From: Clostridia bacterium
GTDB taxonomy: Bacteria; Bacillota; Clostridia; TANB77; CAG-508
DNA length: 9,072 nucleotides
Direction: 5' to 3'
NCBI GenBank assembly: GCA_022790685.1
Contig: JAAVXQ010000035.1
Span: 1-9,072, forward strand
Shown: piece after piece, positions 1 through 7,656 of the stretch
Numbering within the stretch: position 1 is the stretch's first letter
How the letters are laid out: each line of letters starts with the position of its first letter
Made by a program: the position numbers and the translations under genes
The notes under the pieces: model-generated
What the model saw: the letters and a program-made list of their open reading frames with translations, nothing else
The model's database searches: none
What the model was told of the DNA's origin: nothing

Positions 1-865
1 AATTTTTTTCCTTTAGATTTATAATATTTATTCGCATATGTTGCAATAATACTTGAATCTAAACCTCCAGATAATAAACAACCGAAGTGGTACATCAGAT
101 ATCAATTGTCTATTTATAGAGTCTTCTAATAAAAATCTTATATTTTCACAAGTTTTTTCTAAGCTATCTGTATGATTTTTAGTTTTAAGAGCCCAATATT
201 CTTTTTTTATAAATTTATCCTTTGAGTAAATTATAAAATTTGCTGGCTCTAACTCTTTTATTCCCTTAAATGGACTTATTCCTGGAGTATGACTAGGACC
301 TATTCCAAAAAGTTCCTCTATTCCCTCTTTATTTATTACTGCTTTACAGTTAGGATGTTTTAAAATTGCTTTTACTTCTGAGGCAAAAACAAGCTCATCA
401 TTTAATCTTGTATAATATAATGGTTTTATTCCAAAATGATCTCTTGCTAAAAATAATTCTTGCTTTTTATCATTCCATATAGCAAATGCAAAAACTCCAT
501 TTAACTTTTTACACACATCTTCTCCATACGCAATATATGCATTTAATAATACTTCTGTATCAGAATAACCGTCTGAATTTAAATCCCTTTGTTTTTAAAT
601 CTTCTCTTAATTCTTCGCTATTATATAATTGTCCATTATATGTAATAGTATATTTTGTTTCATTAAAAATAGTAGACATTGGTTGTTTCCCATTTTCAAT
701 ATCTACAATATTTAATCTTCTATGACCTAAATTTACATGTTTTGAAAAGTAGTATCCTTCTTCATCAGGGCCTCTTTTACTTAAAATATTAGTCATGTTT
801 TCTATTAATTCACGATTTTCAGATATATCCTCTTCATAATTTACTCTACCAACAATTCCACACAT
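1..865 (-). CDS. asnB: Asparagine synthetase (glutamine-hydrolysing), 3' end outside window, two +1 shifts at CGG
   Basis: The product makes asparagine from aspartate, glutamine and ATP in the cytoplasm. The protein starts MCGIVG, so removal of Met exposes the catalytic Cys of a class II glutamine amidotransferase domain. RGPDE (31-35), LGHRRL (about 47-51), YNGQLYN (76-82) and SDTEV (101-105) follow, then the ATP-pyrophosphatase loop SGGLDSS (265-271) of the synthetase domain. About 287 residues are visible; the family usually has 500 to 630, so the rest lies left of the window. The reading is continuous only if two frames are joined: CGG at 571-569, then G99, and CGG at 84-82, then G261 of DVPLG. 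Without joining, the first piece ends at 560 (TGA) and the second at 28 (TAA). The SD AAGGAG (878-873) is well placed but lies in a hairpin. Other AsnB-like amidotransferases cannot be fully excluded from a partial sequence. Confidence 0.9.
82..84 (-). other. In-frame CGG with +1 shift, asnB site 2
   Basis: Reading frame before the site gives ...SDVPL, then CTT CGG TTG and nonsense to TAA at 30-28. Skipping the C gives CTT-(C)-GGT-TGT, i.e. DVPL-G-CLLSGGLDSS. This is the conserved DVPLG...SGG sequence of asparagine synthetases, in which Gly is expected at this point. The preceding codon is CTT (Leu). Confidence 0.85.
569..571 (-). other. In-frame CGG with +1 shift, asnB site 1
   Basis: The N-terminal frame reads KGFKFR, then CGG TTA TTC TGA. 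Skipping the C gives AGA-(C)-GGT-TAT-TCT, i.e. KFR-G-YSDTEVLL, the expected amidotransferase motif around SDTEV. The preceding codon is AGA (Arg). Glycine here is common but not invariant in the family, so this is the weakest of the five for the identity of the decoded residue. The frame change itself is clear. Confidence 0.85.
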
Positions 866-868
866 AAA

Positions 869-933
869 AAAACTCCTTAACTAATAAAATCTAAAGTATC
901 TAATACTTTTATGTATTTTATGTAAGGAGTTTT
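869..933 (-). promoter_or_regulatory. Hairpin sequestering the asnB ribosome-binding site
   Basis: There are three nested inverted repeats: 869-879 with 923-933 (11 bp, perfect), 884-890 with 915-921 (7 bp) and 893-899 with 903-909 (7 bp, loop 900-902). In minus-strand RNA the 3' arm contains the asnB SD AAGGAG (878-873), and the stem runs into a U tract (872-866) that ends at the ATG (865-863). The element begins just after the TAA of the preceding gene (952-950). It could be a terminator for the upstream operon, an attenuator, or an RBS-masking element for asnB. The structure is seen; the function is inferred. No T-box or known riboswitch core was recognised. Confidence 0.6.
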
Positions 934-949
934 AATTATGTGTTAGTTT

Positions 950-1988
950 TTATTCCATTTCCAAATCTTCTTGATTTTCTTCACTATCTAAGCCTTCAAT
1001 TCTAAGCTCACGTTTTTTAGTTGCAATATATGAGTTTTCTTGTATTTTTTGCTTTAATTCCTCTCTTGATATTTTTCTTAAATTATATCCTTTTTCATAT
1101 ATGTAAAATTCATATACTCCATCAGGTCTTCTCCAAGAATATACTTTTATCATATCTGTGTGCCCAACTTTATTTGGAGCTTCATGCTCTGTAGTTAAAG
1201 AATATGAGTTAATATCCTCATTTTCTTTTTTATTAAAAAATCCCGTAAAAATATCTGATAACAAAGTCTTTGCTTCATTGACCCCCATAAATTTAAGTTG
1301 AAAAAATCTACTCAAAACATCAAATTTATATTTAACCAAATAATCAGGTTTTAAATTTCTAGCCTCTTCTTCTGAATAATTTTGTTTTACAAAATCTCTT
1401 AGTAATTCTTCATCTTTCATTTCTTCTTTTAGCATTTCCACAAAATAGTCTGTATATACAGAAGTTTTAGACATTGTCATTTTATATCCAATTTTTTCAT
1501 CTATTTCTTCTAGTTCTTCTGGTTTTATTTCATCTAGTCCAGCTTCTTCAGAAAATGTGGACATAAACGAATATGTTTTTAGCCCTTTTTGTATATATGC
1601 TAAGTCATACATTAAGTCAGCTACCACTTTTCTTCCATCTTTTAAATATATAACTGTATACATATGTGGTTCTGTATCATCATCCTTTGAATAAAAAGCT
1701 CTTTCAGACTTAGCATCTATACCGTACTCTTCTCAAAGCTTCTGCATATATACTTGAAATTTGTGTACATACATATTCATTTTCAGTTATATTATCAAAA
1801 TCTACTGATTTATAATATACATCTAACATTTTTACATCATAATCTGTATAATAATCTATATCGTATTTTAATAACTTTCCAAGTTCAATATATAAATATC
1901 TAGCCTTTTCTACTTCACTTAAAATGTCTCCTGGAAATTTTTCATACATTTTCCTTATAATTTCATCTAAATCAATTTTTTTATCCAT
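950..1988 (-). CDS. Transglutaminase-fold protein with Cys-His-Asp triad, one +1 shift at CGG
   Basis: The frame-joined product is 345 aa. It resembles the transglutaminase-like core, a papain-type fold used by bacterial peptidases and amidases. C74 sits in VCTQISSIYAEALRRVGI (73-90), H108 in PHMYTVIYL and D124 in KVVADL, with order and spacing as in that core. Joining depends on CGG at 1724-1722, read on as G89 in RRV-G-IDAK; a Gly-Ile pair at the end of this helix is typical of the fold. Unjoined, it would be a 92-aa fragment with the Cys and a 237-aa fragment with His and Asp, neither with a complete site. No signal peptide or membrane segment is seen, so it is probably cytoplasmic. The C-terminal half (about 140-345) is charged and I do not recognise it. 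The start ATG at 1988 lies 27 bases after mutS, with only a weak SD (GAGAUAG-like). The substrate is unknown. Confidence 0.7.
1722..1724 (-). other. In-frame CGG with +1 shift, transglutaminase-fold gene
   Basis: The first frame reads EALRRV, then CGG TAT AGA TGC TAA (stop 1712-1710). Skipping the C gives GTA-(C)-GGT-ATA-GAT, i.e. RRV-G-IDAKSERAFYSKDDD, running in frame through H108 to the downstream reading frame. The preceding codon is GTA (Val). Confidence 0.83.
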
Positions 1989-2015
1989 TTTATATCTATC
2001 TCATCTATTTTTCTT

Positions 2016-4636
2016 TTATTTTAAAGTTTCTTTTAATTTAACAAGAGTATTTAGTGCATCTATTGGAGTAAGCTCATTTACATTTACTTTATCAAGTTCA
2101 TGAGCTATATCTGCAAGTTTTATATTAAAGAAATCAAATTGACCTGCAACTTGTTTAGGATTTTCTTTTTCTTCTTTTATTTTAACTCCACCTTTTTCTA
2201 AAGATCTTAAAATTTTATTTGCTCTTGTTACTACATTACTTGGCACACCAGCGAGTTTAGCAACATGAATACCATAACTTTCATCTGTACCACCTTCAAT
2301 AATTTTTCTTAAGAAAATTATATCTTCGCCTTTTTCTTTTACAGCTATCGAATAATTTTTTATTCCTGATATTTTTTCTTCAAGTTCTATTAATTCATGA
2401 TAATGTGTTGCAAATAAAGTTTTACATCTTACTTTATCACTTGCAATATGTTCTGCAACAGCCCATGCTATTGATAGTCCATCATATGTAGAAGTTCCTC
2501 TTCCTATTTCATCTAATATAACCAAACTTTTTGGAGTAGCTTCTTTTAAAATATTTGCAACTTCACTCATTTCTACCATAAAAGTACTTTGACCCATGCT
2601 TAAATCATCTGAAGCTCCTACACGTGTAAATATCTTATCAACAATACCTATTTTCGCACTCTCTGCTGGAACAAAACTACCAATTTGTGCCATTAAAGTT
2701 ATAATTGCAACTTGTCTCATATATGTAGACTTTCCAGCCATATTTGGACCTGTTATTATAGCTACTTTAATATCATCAGTTCCAAGTAAAGTATCATTTT
2801 GTACAAACATTTCATGAGAAGTCTTTTCTAACATTTTCTCTACAACAGGATGACGACCTTCTTTTATATCTATTACATCTCCATCATTTATTTCTGGACA
2901 TATATAATTGTTTTCTTCTGCAACAATTGCTAAACTTGTAAGAACATCAATTGTTGCAACAACGTTTGCTGTAGTTTGTAATCTTTCTATATTTTGAGAA
3001 ATAATATCTCTTATTTTTGTAAATTCATTATATTCAAGACTTACTACCTTTTCTTCTGCTCCTAAAATCTTACTTTCTAATTCTTTTAACTCTTCTGTTA
3101 TAAATCTTTCACCATTTGTTAAAGTTTGCTTTCTTATATATCTTTCAGGTGCCTGACTTAAAAAAGATTTTGTAATTTCTATATAATATCCAAATACTCT
3201 AGTATAACCTACTTTTAAATTCTTAATTCCGTGTTAACTCTCTTTCTTTAGCTTCTAATTCTATTACCCATTTCTTTCCGTCAGTTGAAGCTTTTCTATA
3301 TTCATCAATTTCTTCCTTATAGCCCGTTTTTATTATTCCACCTTCTTTTATAGTTATTGGTGGTTCTTCAACAATTGCCTCCTCTATTAACTCTGCTATA
3401 TCAGTAAGTTGATCTAAATTGTTATTAAGTTTTTGTATATATTTAGAACTAAATTTAGATAAAGTAGCTTTTAATGAAGGAAGATTTATTAATGAATTTT
3501 TAAGTGAAATCATATCTCTTGCATTAGCATTTCCATAAGAAATTTTACCAGCTAGTCTTTCTATATCATATACTTTTTTTAATGTATCAGTAATGTCTCC
3601 TCTTAACATTAAGTTATTCTTTAACTCACTAACTGAATCTAATCTATTTTGTATTTCTTCTAGTTCAACTAAAGGATCATTTATCCATCTTCTTAAAAGT
3701 CTTCCTCCCATCGAGGTTGAAGTTTTATCAAGTACCCATATTAAAGTTCCTTTTTTTGACTTATCCCTCATCCTTTCAGTTAATTCTAAACTTCTTCTAG
3801 CATTTATATCTAATGCCATATATTTTTTTACTTCATATATTTTTATTTTATTAATATGTGCAAGTTTTACTTTTTGAGTTTCTGAAAAATAATCTAATAA
3901 TCCATTTATTGCAGATACTGCTAATTCCTTGTCCTTTAAATCCTCTTTTTTATTTTCAAAATTGTCCACTATTGTATACAATTTAAGTAACATATCTTCT
4001 TTATTACTAAAAATTTTATCTTCTCTTATTGTTACAAAACTTGGATTTCTATCTTTCATTATATTAATTTCTTTTTCAGAGGCTCCCATACTAGTATTTA
4101 CAACTATTTCAGCCGGTGCAAATCTTGCATATTCATCTAACAATTTCTCAAAATTATTTTCTGGAAGTTTTATTTCAGTAGCATAAAAGTCTCCTGTACT
4201 TATATCACAAATAGCTAGTCCATAATGCATACCACTTTTAACTATGCTCATAATATAATTGTTTTTCTTTTCTTCTAGCATATTTGTTTCAATAACTGTT
4301 CCAGGTGTTACAACTCTTATTACACCTCTTTTTACTAAGCCTTTTGTAGCTTTTGGATCTTCTAACTGCTCACATATTGCTACTTTATATCCTTTTGCAA
4401 TTAATCTTGATATATATATTTCAGCTGCATGAAAAGGAACTCCGACACATAGGTGCTCTTTCTTCTTGACCACAGGCTTTACCTGTTAAAGTAAGTTCTA
4501 GCTCTCTTGAGACTGTTATTGCATCTTCAAAAAACATTTCATAAAAATCGCCTAACCTATAAAAAAGTATGCAATCCTTATATTCTTGTTTTGTTTCTAA
4601 ATATCTTTGCATCATTGGTGAGAATTCTTCTGCCAT
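2016..4636 (-). CDS. mutS: DNA mismatch repair protein MutS, two +1 shifts at CGG
   Basis: MutS recognises base mismatches and small loops in DNA and starts repair. After joining, the protein has 872 aa, a normal MutS length. It begins with the mismatch-binding F-x-E motif F31-Y-E33 (GDFYEMFFEDA). The connector, lever and clamp regions follow. The ATPase has Walker A GPNMAGKST (629-637), the DDLSMGQSTF region (676-685) and Walker B LVILDE with D708-E709, then GRGTST. The frame breaks at CGG 4444-4442 (G65 of MCGVPFHA) and CGG 3231-3229 (G469 of GIKNLKVGYTRVFGYYI), both conserved family stretches. Codons 469-600 have no ATG-started open frame of their own but read cleanly as MutS. SD AGGAAGG lies just upstream of the ATG, and the preceding gene ends 19 bases before. 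mutL, often next to mutS, is absent here. The alternative is a true double-frameshift pseudogene, but no in-frame stop or other damage was found. Confidence 0.93.
3229..3231 (-). other. In-frame CGG with +1 shift, mutS site 2
   Basis: The frame before the site reads KERELT, then CGG AAT TAA. Skipping the C gives ACA-(C)-GGA-ATT-AAG, i.e. ELT-G-IKNLKVGYTRVFGYYIEITKS, the well-conserved MutS segment after the lever domain, where a TGI-like sequence is expected. The preceding codon is ACA (Thr). Confidence 0.87.
4442..4444 (-). other. In-frame CGG with +1 shift, mutS site 1
   Basis: The N-terminal frame reads ERAPMC, then CGG AGT TCC and on to TGA at 4423-4421. Skipping the C gives TGT-(C)-GGA-GTT-CCT, i.e. 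APMC-G-VPFHAAEIYISRL, a strongly conserved MutS motif with Gly at this point. The preceding codon is TGT (Cys). The next frame is open across the site, but its own upstream codons (MVKKKEHLCV) are not MutS-like. Confidence 0.9.
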
Positions 4637-4655
4637 AAATTTTACCTTCCTTTTA

Positions 4656-5189
4656 CTACATTTGTTTTAAATCTTCTATATCTATTTCCTCTTCTTCTAG
4701 TTCAAAAATTTCTACATCTTGCAATATTAAATTAAATATTGATATTTCTTTGTTAATTTTCTTGATAAAATCAATTCTTTTCTTTAAATAATCTGGTATA
4801 AATGTGAAAATTTCTCCTCTATCTAATAGTAATAATTTTAATTCTTCATCATTTACATAGTTTTTCATTAAATTTATATTTTCTTTTAGAAATCCTTCAT
4901 TAAGTGTAATTATTTCTGGCGAAACTTCTAAACATATAGGTATATCTTCTTTTGACAAATATTTTAATATAATACACATATTTTTTATCATCATTTCCAA
5001 ATCTTCAGTAATAAATAATGGATTTTCTTCAATTACTATTCTAATCTGTCTTGCATCTAAGCCTAAAGATATTAAATATTTAATTTTTTCATGTAAAACT
5101 TTAGTATCAATTTCATTTTGCACTTCTTCTATCAAGTCTTGAATTTCATTTTGAGTAAATCCTATATTTTTTAAATAATCATTTTCCAT
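4656..5189 (-). CDS. Small helical-repeat protein, mTERF-like repeats
   Basis: I do not recognise a named family. The product is 177 aa, acidic and predicted all-helical, with repeated units of roughly 35 to 40 residues. Examples are KIKYLISLGLDARQIRIVIEE followed by NPLFI (about 35-60), then ICLEVSPEII (85-94) and FTFIPDYLKKRIDFIKK (128-144). The pattern of helix, helix, Asn/Ser-Pro and hydrophobic residues recalls mTERF repeats, which bind nucleic acid in organelles; the likeness is by eye only. The C-terminus is Glu-rich (162-173). I chose the ATG at 5189 because GGGAG (5202-5198) lies 8 bases upstream, overlapping the preceding gene's stop. Longer in-frame starts up to 5243 would lie inside that gene. 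It ends with TAG closely followed by TAA. It sits between a related-looking protein and mutS in the same operon. It contains no CGG. Confidence 0.7.
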   Translation of the reverse strand: MENDYLKNIGFTQNEIQDLIEEVQNEIDTKVLHEKIKYLISLGLDARQIRIVIEENPLFITEDLEMMIKNMCIILKYLSKEDIPICLEVSPEIITLNEGFLKENINLMKNYVNDEELKLLLLDRGEIFTFIPDYLKKRIDFIKKINKEISIFNLILQDVEIFELEEEEIDIEDLKQM

Positions 5190-5193
5190 AAAA

Positions 5194-6252
5194 TTATCTC
5201 CCATCAAAATATTCGTCATCACCATATTCTTGTCTAACATCATGCATTTTCATAAGTTCTTCTGCTGTAACTCCATATCTTCCTGGTATTCTTTGTTTAG
5301 TTATAAAAGGATTGTCATTTCTATTTTGTGACTCACTTTGTTTCACCAAAGCATACATTAGTTCTGGTGAGGTTCTAAAAATTCTAGGTCTTTTTATTGC
5401 ATAATTTAAGTTTCCTGTTGACTCTAATATATTTATTTGTAATCTTATTCTACTAATAGCAGTTCCTAAAATAGAAGGATTATCTCTTAGAATTTTATTT
5501 GTTCTTCTATAATCTAAAATTTCATTATCTAAAACATCTATAATAGGTTTTATTTTATTTGATAAACTCATAGAAAGCATGGTTGGAAACTCATACATCA
5601 TACATTGTATATCTTCTATACTAAGTTCTTCTTCTTGATGGGTTATTTTGCTATTTCTTTTTTCATATAGATAATATAATAATCTATCATATTTTCTTTC
5701 TAATAGTTCTTTTGAATATTGTGGTCTTCCTTTTGCTATCCTCCTATTATTAAGTCTTTCAAATATTTCTTCTTTTCTTTCATCTTCTGATAATGCTAAA
5801 AATCTTTTTCTTTCTCCTTTAGACGCTTTTTCTTGATTTTCCTTTAAAGTTTTTTTAAATTCCTCTATATCTGATTTATCCTCTAGAAAATCAATAATAG
5901 CCTTTTTAACTGCATCTCTATTTCTACCTAAGATAGATGATATTTCTGTTAAAGTTATTCCTTCTAAAACAATTTTTCTATATGCCTCCTCTATTTGTTC
6001 TTCCTCAAGAGGCTTAATATCTACTTCTTTAACCGAGGTAACTTTTGTATGATTCTTTTGATTATATCTTGCAATCATTACTCTATTACTATTTTCTTCA
6101 CTAATATTTCCATATCTATTTAGTAAATTATTAATTTTAGTTCTTCCAAAATCAGTTTTTTGTAAAGCAATTTCACGAATGCTTTTATTTTGCTCTAAAA
6201 ACATTTCTATGATTTCCATCTCATCATCTTCAAATCCAGGTATCTTCTTCAT
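5194..6252 (-). CDS. Helix-turn-helix protein with C-terminal helical repeats, function unknown
   Basis: The product is 352 aa. Two helix-turn-helix-like segments are visible: about 24-46 (SIREIALQKTDFGRTKINNL and on) and about 100-121 (TLTEISSILGRNRDAVKKAI). A long charged region rich in Lys and Glu (about 125-200) could be a coiled coil. The last third carries repeats resembling those of the next gene: EFPTMLSMSLSNKIKPIIDVL (221-241) and DNPSILGTAISRIRLQINIL (258-276... ) with the Pro-x-hydrophobic-Leu signature of mTERF-like repeats, then SPELMYALVKQ (295-305). DNA or RNA binding is inferred from the HTH segments. The ATG at 6252 is served by an AAAGGAGAG within the end of miaB, three bases away, so the two are probably translationally coupled. 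Its single CGG trinucleotide (6035-6033) is out of phase (TCG GTT) and the frame is intact. Confidence 0.75.
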   Translation of the reverse strand: MKKIPGFEDDEMEIIEMFLEQNKSIREIALQKTDFGRTKINNLLNRYGNISEENSNRVMIARYNQKNHTKVTSVKEVDIKPLEEEQIEEAYRKIVLEGITLTEISSILGRNRDAVKKAIIDFLEDKSDIEEFKKTLKENQEKASKGERKRFLALSEDERKEEIFERLNNRRIAKGRPQYSKELLERKYDRLLYYLYEKRNSKITHQEEELSIEDIQCMMYEFPTMLSMSLSNKIKPIIDVLDNEILDYRRTNKILRDNPSILGTAISRIRLQINILESTGNLNYAIKRPRIFRTSPELMYALVKQSESQNRNDNPFITKQRIPGRYGVTAEELMKMHDVRQEYGDDEYFDGR

Positions 6253-6255
6253 ATT

Positions 6256-7629
6256 TTATATAATCTCTCCTTTTAAGTACCATTTATGAGCTTCTGTTAT
6301 TTTAATATCTACTACATCTCCTATTTTGCTTTTTTCAGTTTTTTCAAATATAACTACTTTGTTAGTATTAGTTCTTCCTGAAAAGGTGTCTTGATTATTT
6401 TTGCTTTCTCCTTCGATCAAAACTCTTTTTTGAGTAGTTCCTATATATTTTTCATTGTTTTCATCTACTCTTGATTCATAAAGTTCTTTTAATTTATCAA
6501 ATCTTGTATGCTTTACTTCTTCTGGTATTTGGTCTTCTCTTTTTTCTGCAACAGTACCTTCTCTTTTTGAATATATAAACATGAATATCTGTTCAAAATT
6601 CACTTTTCTAACAACATCTAAAGTATCTTCAAATTCTTCGTCTGTTTCTCCTGGAAATCCTACAATTATATCTGTTGAAAATACAATATTTGGTATTCTT
6701 TTTTTCATTTTTTCTACTAATTCTAAATATTGCTCTTTAGTATATTTTCTATTCATTTCTTTTAGAACTTTACTATTTCCTGATTGAATTGGTAAATGAA
6801 TAATTCTAGTTATTTTGTCATTATTTTTTATCTCTTCTATAACATCCTCTGTAAAATCTTTTGGATGTGGTGAAATAAATCCAACTCTTTCTATTCCATC
6901 GATTTTACAAACCTCTCTTAATAAATCTGCAAAATTTTTAATTTCTTCATCACCAACATATGAATTTACATTTTGACCTAGAAGAGTAATTTCCTTATAT
7001 CCATCTGCTGATAATTTTTTAATTTCTTCTAGTATTTTTTTAGGACTTCTACTTCTTTCTCTTCCTCTTACATATGGCACTATGCAATATGAGCAAAAGT
7101 TATTACATCCATACATAATTGTTACAGAGGCTTTAAATTTACTATTTCTTTTAATTGGAATTCCCTCATAAATTTCGCCATCTATATCTAAAATATCTCT
7201 TACCTTTTCTTGTTTTATTATTGCTTTATATATATTTTCTGGTAAATTTTGCATAGTATGCGTTCCAAAAATTATATCTACAAAGGGATAACTTTTTTTG
7301 ATTTTATCTAGCATAATTTCTTCTTGCATCATACATCCACCTATGGCTAAAATTACATTTTTCTTTTCTTTTAATTTTTTTATTTCTCCTATTTTACCAA
7401 AAAGTTTCTCTTCTGCATTTTCTCTAACACAGCAAGTATTAAAAATAATTAAATCAGCTTCTTCAAAGTTATCAGTTTCTGCAAAAGACATTTTTTCTAA
7501 CATTCCACTTATTTTTTCTGAATCATTCTCATTAAGCTGACAACCCATTGTTAAAATATTATATTTCAAATTCTTATTATCGATTTTTTCCCTTACTAAT
7601 CCTACAAATCTTTCTTGTATTTCTTGCAC
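6256..7629 (-). CDS. miaB: tRNA-2-methylthio-N6-dimethylallyladenosine synthase MiaB
   Basis: This radical-SAM methylthiotransferase converts i6A37 to ms2i6A37 in tRNAs that read codons starting with U, which helps maintain reading frame. The product is 457 aa, the usual size. The N-terminal domain has three cluster cysteines: C30 (MGCQLNENDSE), C66 (FNTCCVRENAE) and C99 (IGGCMMQE). The radical-SAM motif is C175-x3-C179-x2-C182 (YGCNNFCSYCIVPYVRGRE). A C-terminal TRAM domain (about 392-455) contains SGRTNTNKVVIF. The start is GTG at 7629, chosen because AGGAGG (7643-7638) lies 8 bases upstream and the N-terminus has the normal length. It is the first gene of the minus-strand operon, and its last codons hold the SD of the next gene. 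It contains no CGG and is unbroken. MtaB and RimO are less likely, given the MiaB-type VRENAEEK and VPYVRGRE motifs. Confidence 0.95.
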   Translation of the reverse strand: MQEIQERFVGLVREKIDNKNLKYNILTMGCQLNENDSEKISGMLEKMSFAETDNFEEADLIIFNTCCVRENAEEKLFGKIGEIKKLKEKKNVILAIGGCMMQEEIMLDKIKKSYPFVDIIFGTHTMQNLPENIYKAIIKQEKVRDILDIDGEIYEGIPIKRNSKFKASVTIMYGCNNFCSYCIVPYVRGRERSRSPKKILEEIKKLSADGYKEITLLGQNVNSYVGDEEIKNFADLLREVCKIDGIERVGFISPHPKDFTEDVIEEIKNNDKITRIIHLPIQSGNSKVLKEMNRKYTKEQYLELVEKMKKRIPNIVFSTDIIVGFPGETDEEFEDTLDVVRKVNFEQIFMFIYSKREGTVAEKREDQIPEEVKHTRFDKLKELYESRVDENNEKYIGTTQKRVLIEGESKNNQDTFSGRTNTNKVVIFEKTEKSKIGDVVDIKITEAHKWYLKGEII

Positions 7630-7637
7630 CTTTTTCT

Positions 7638-7643
7638 CCTCCT
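7638..7643 (-). promoter_or_regulatory. Strong Shine-Dalgarno fixing the GTG start of miaB
   Basis: AGGAGG, extended to AGGAGGAG over 7643-7636, stands 8 bases before the GTG at 7629-7627. No ATG in frame upstream has a comparable site. Confidence 0.8.
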
Positions 7644-7656
7644 AAAAACAGCTATT

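Noticed and set aside
28..516. The second asnB piece as a separate gene starting at GTG 516
   Set aside because: The GTG lies in the middle of the amidotransferase domain (GEDVCKKLNGVFAFA), and homologous sequence continues upstream of it to the CGG at 571-569.
560..600. A prfB-like shift with an upstream Shine-Dalgarno stimulator at asnB site 1 (AAGGGA nearby)
   Set aside because: The purine run is too far from the CGG and has no counterpart at the other four sites; no stop codon takes part in the shift itself.
921..946. A plus-strand start site (AAGGAG then ATG at 938)
   Set aside because: It reads ATG TGT TAG; the SD-like sequence is only the mirror arm of the hairpin.
2016..2834. A separate MutS2-like or short ATPase gene starting at ATG 2834
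   Set aside because: The same frame is open and MutS-like back to 3230, so the ATG is an internal Met (residue 601).
82..4444. The five frame breaks as sequencing or assembly errors
   Set aside because: There is no homopolymer at any site, and long A/T runs elsewhere cause no break. All five share one codon in one phase, while five out-of-phase CGG sites are clean. It cannot be fully excluded without reads.
82..4444. CGG reassigned to another amino acid (CGG as Trp in Anaerococcus or Gln in Peptacetobacter has been reported)
   Set aside because: A reassigned triplet would not change frame; homologous reading resumes only in the +1 frame after each CGG.
1..4636. asnB, the transglutaminase-fold gene and mutS as decaying pseudogenes
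   Set aside because: Decay would give mixed insertions, deletions and stops. Here only one kind of +1 event is seen, no in-frame stop remains after joining, and catalytic motifs are intact on both sides.
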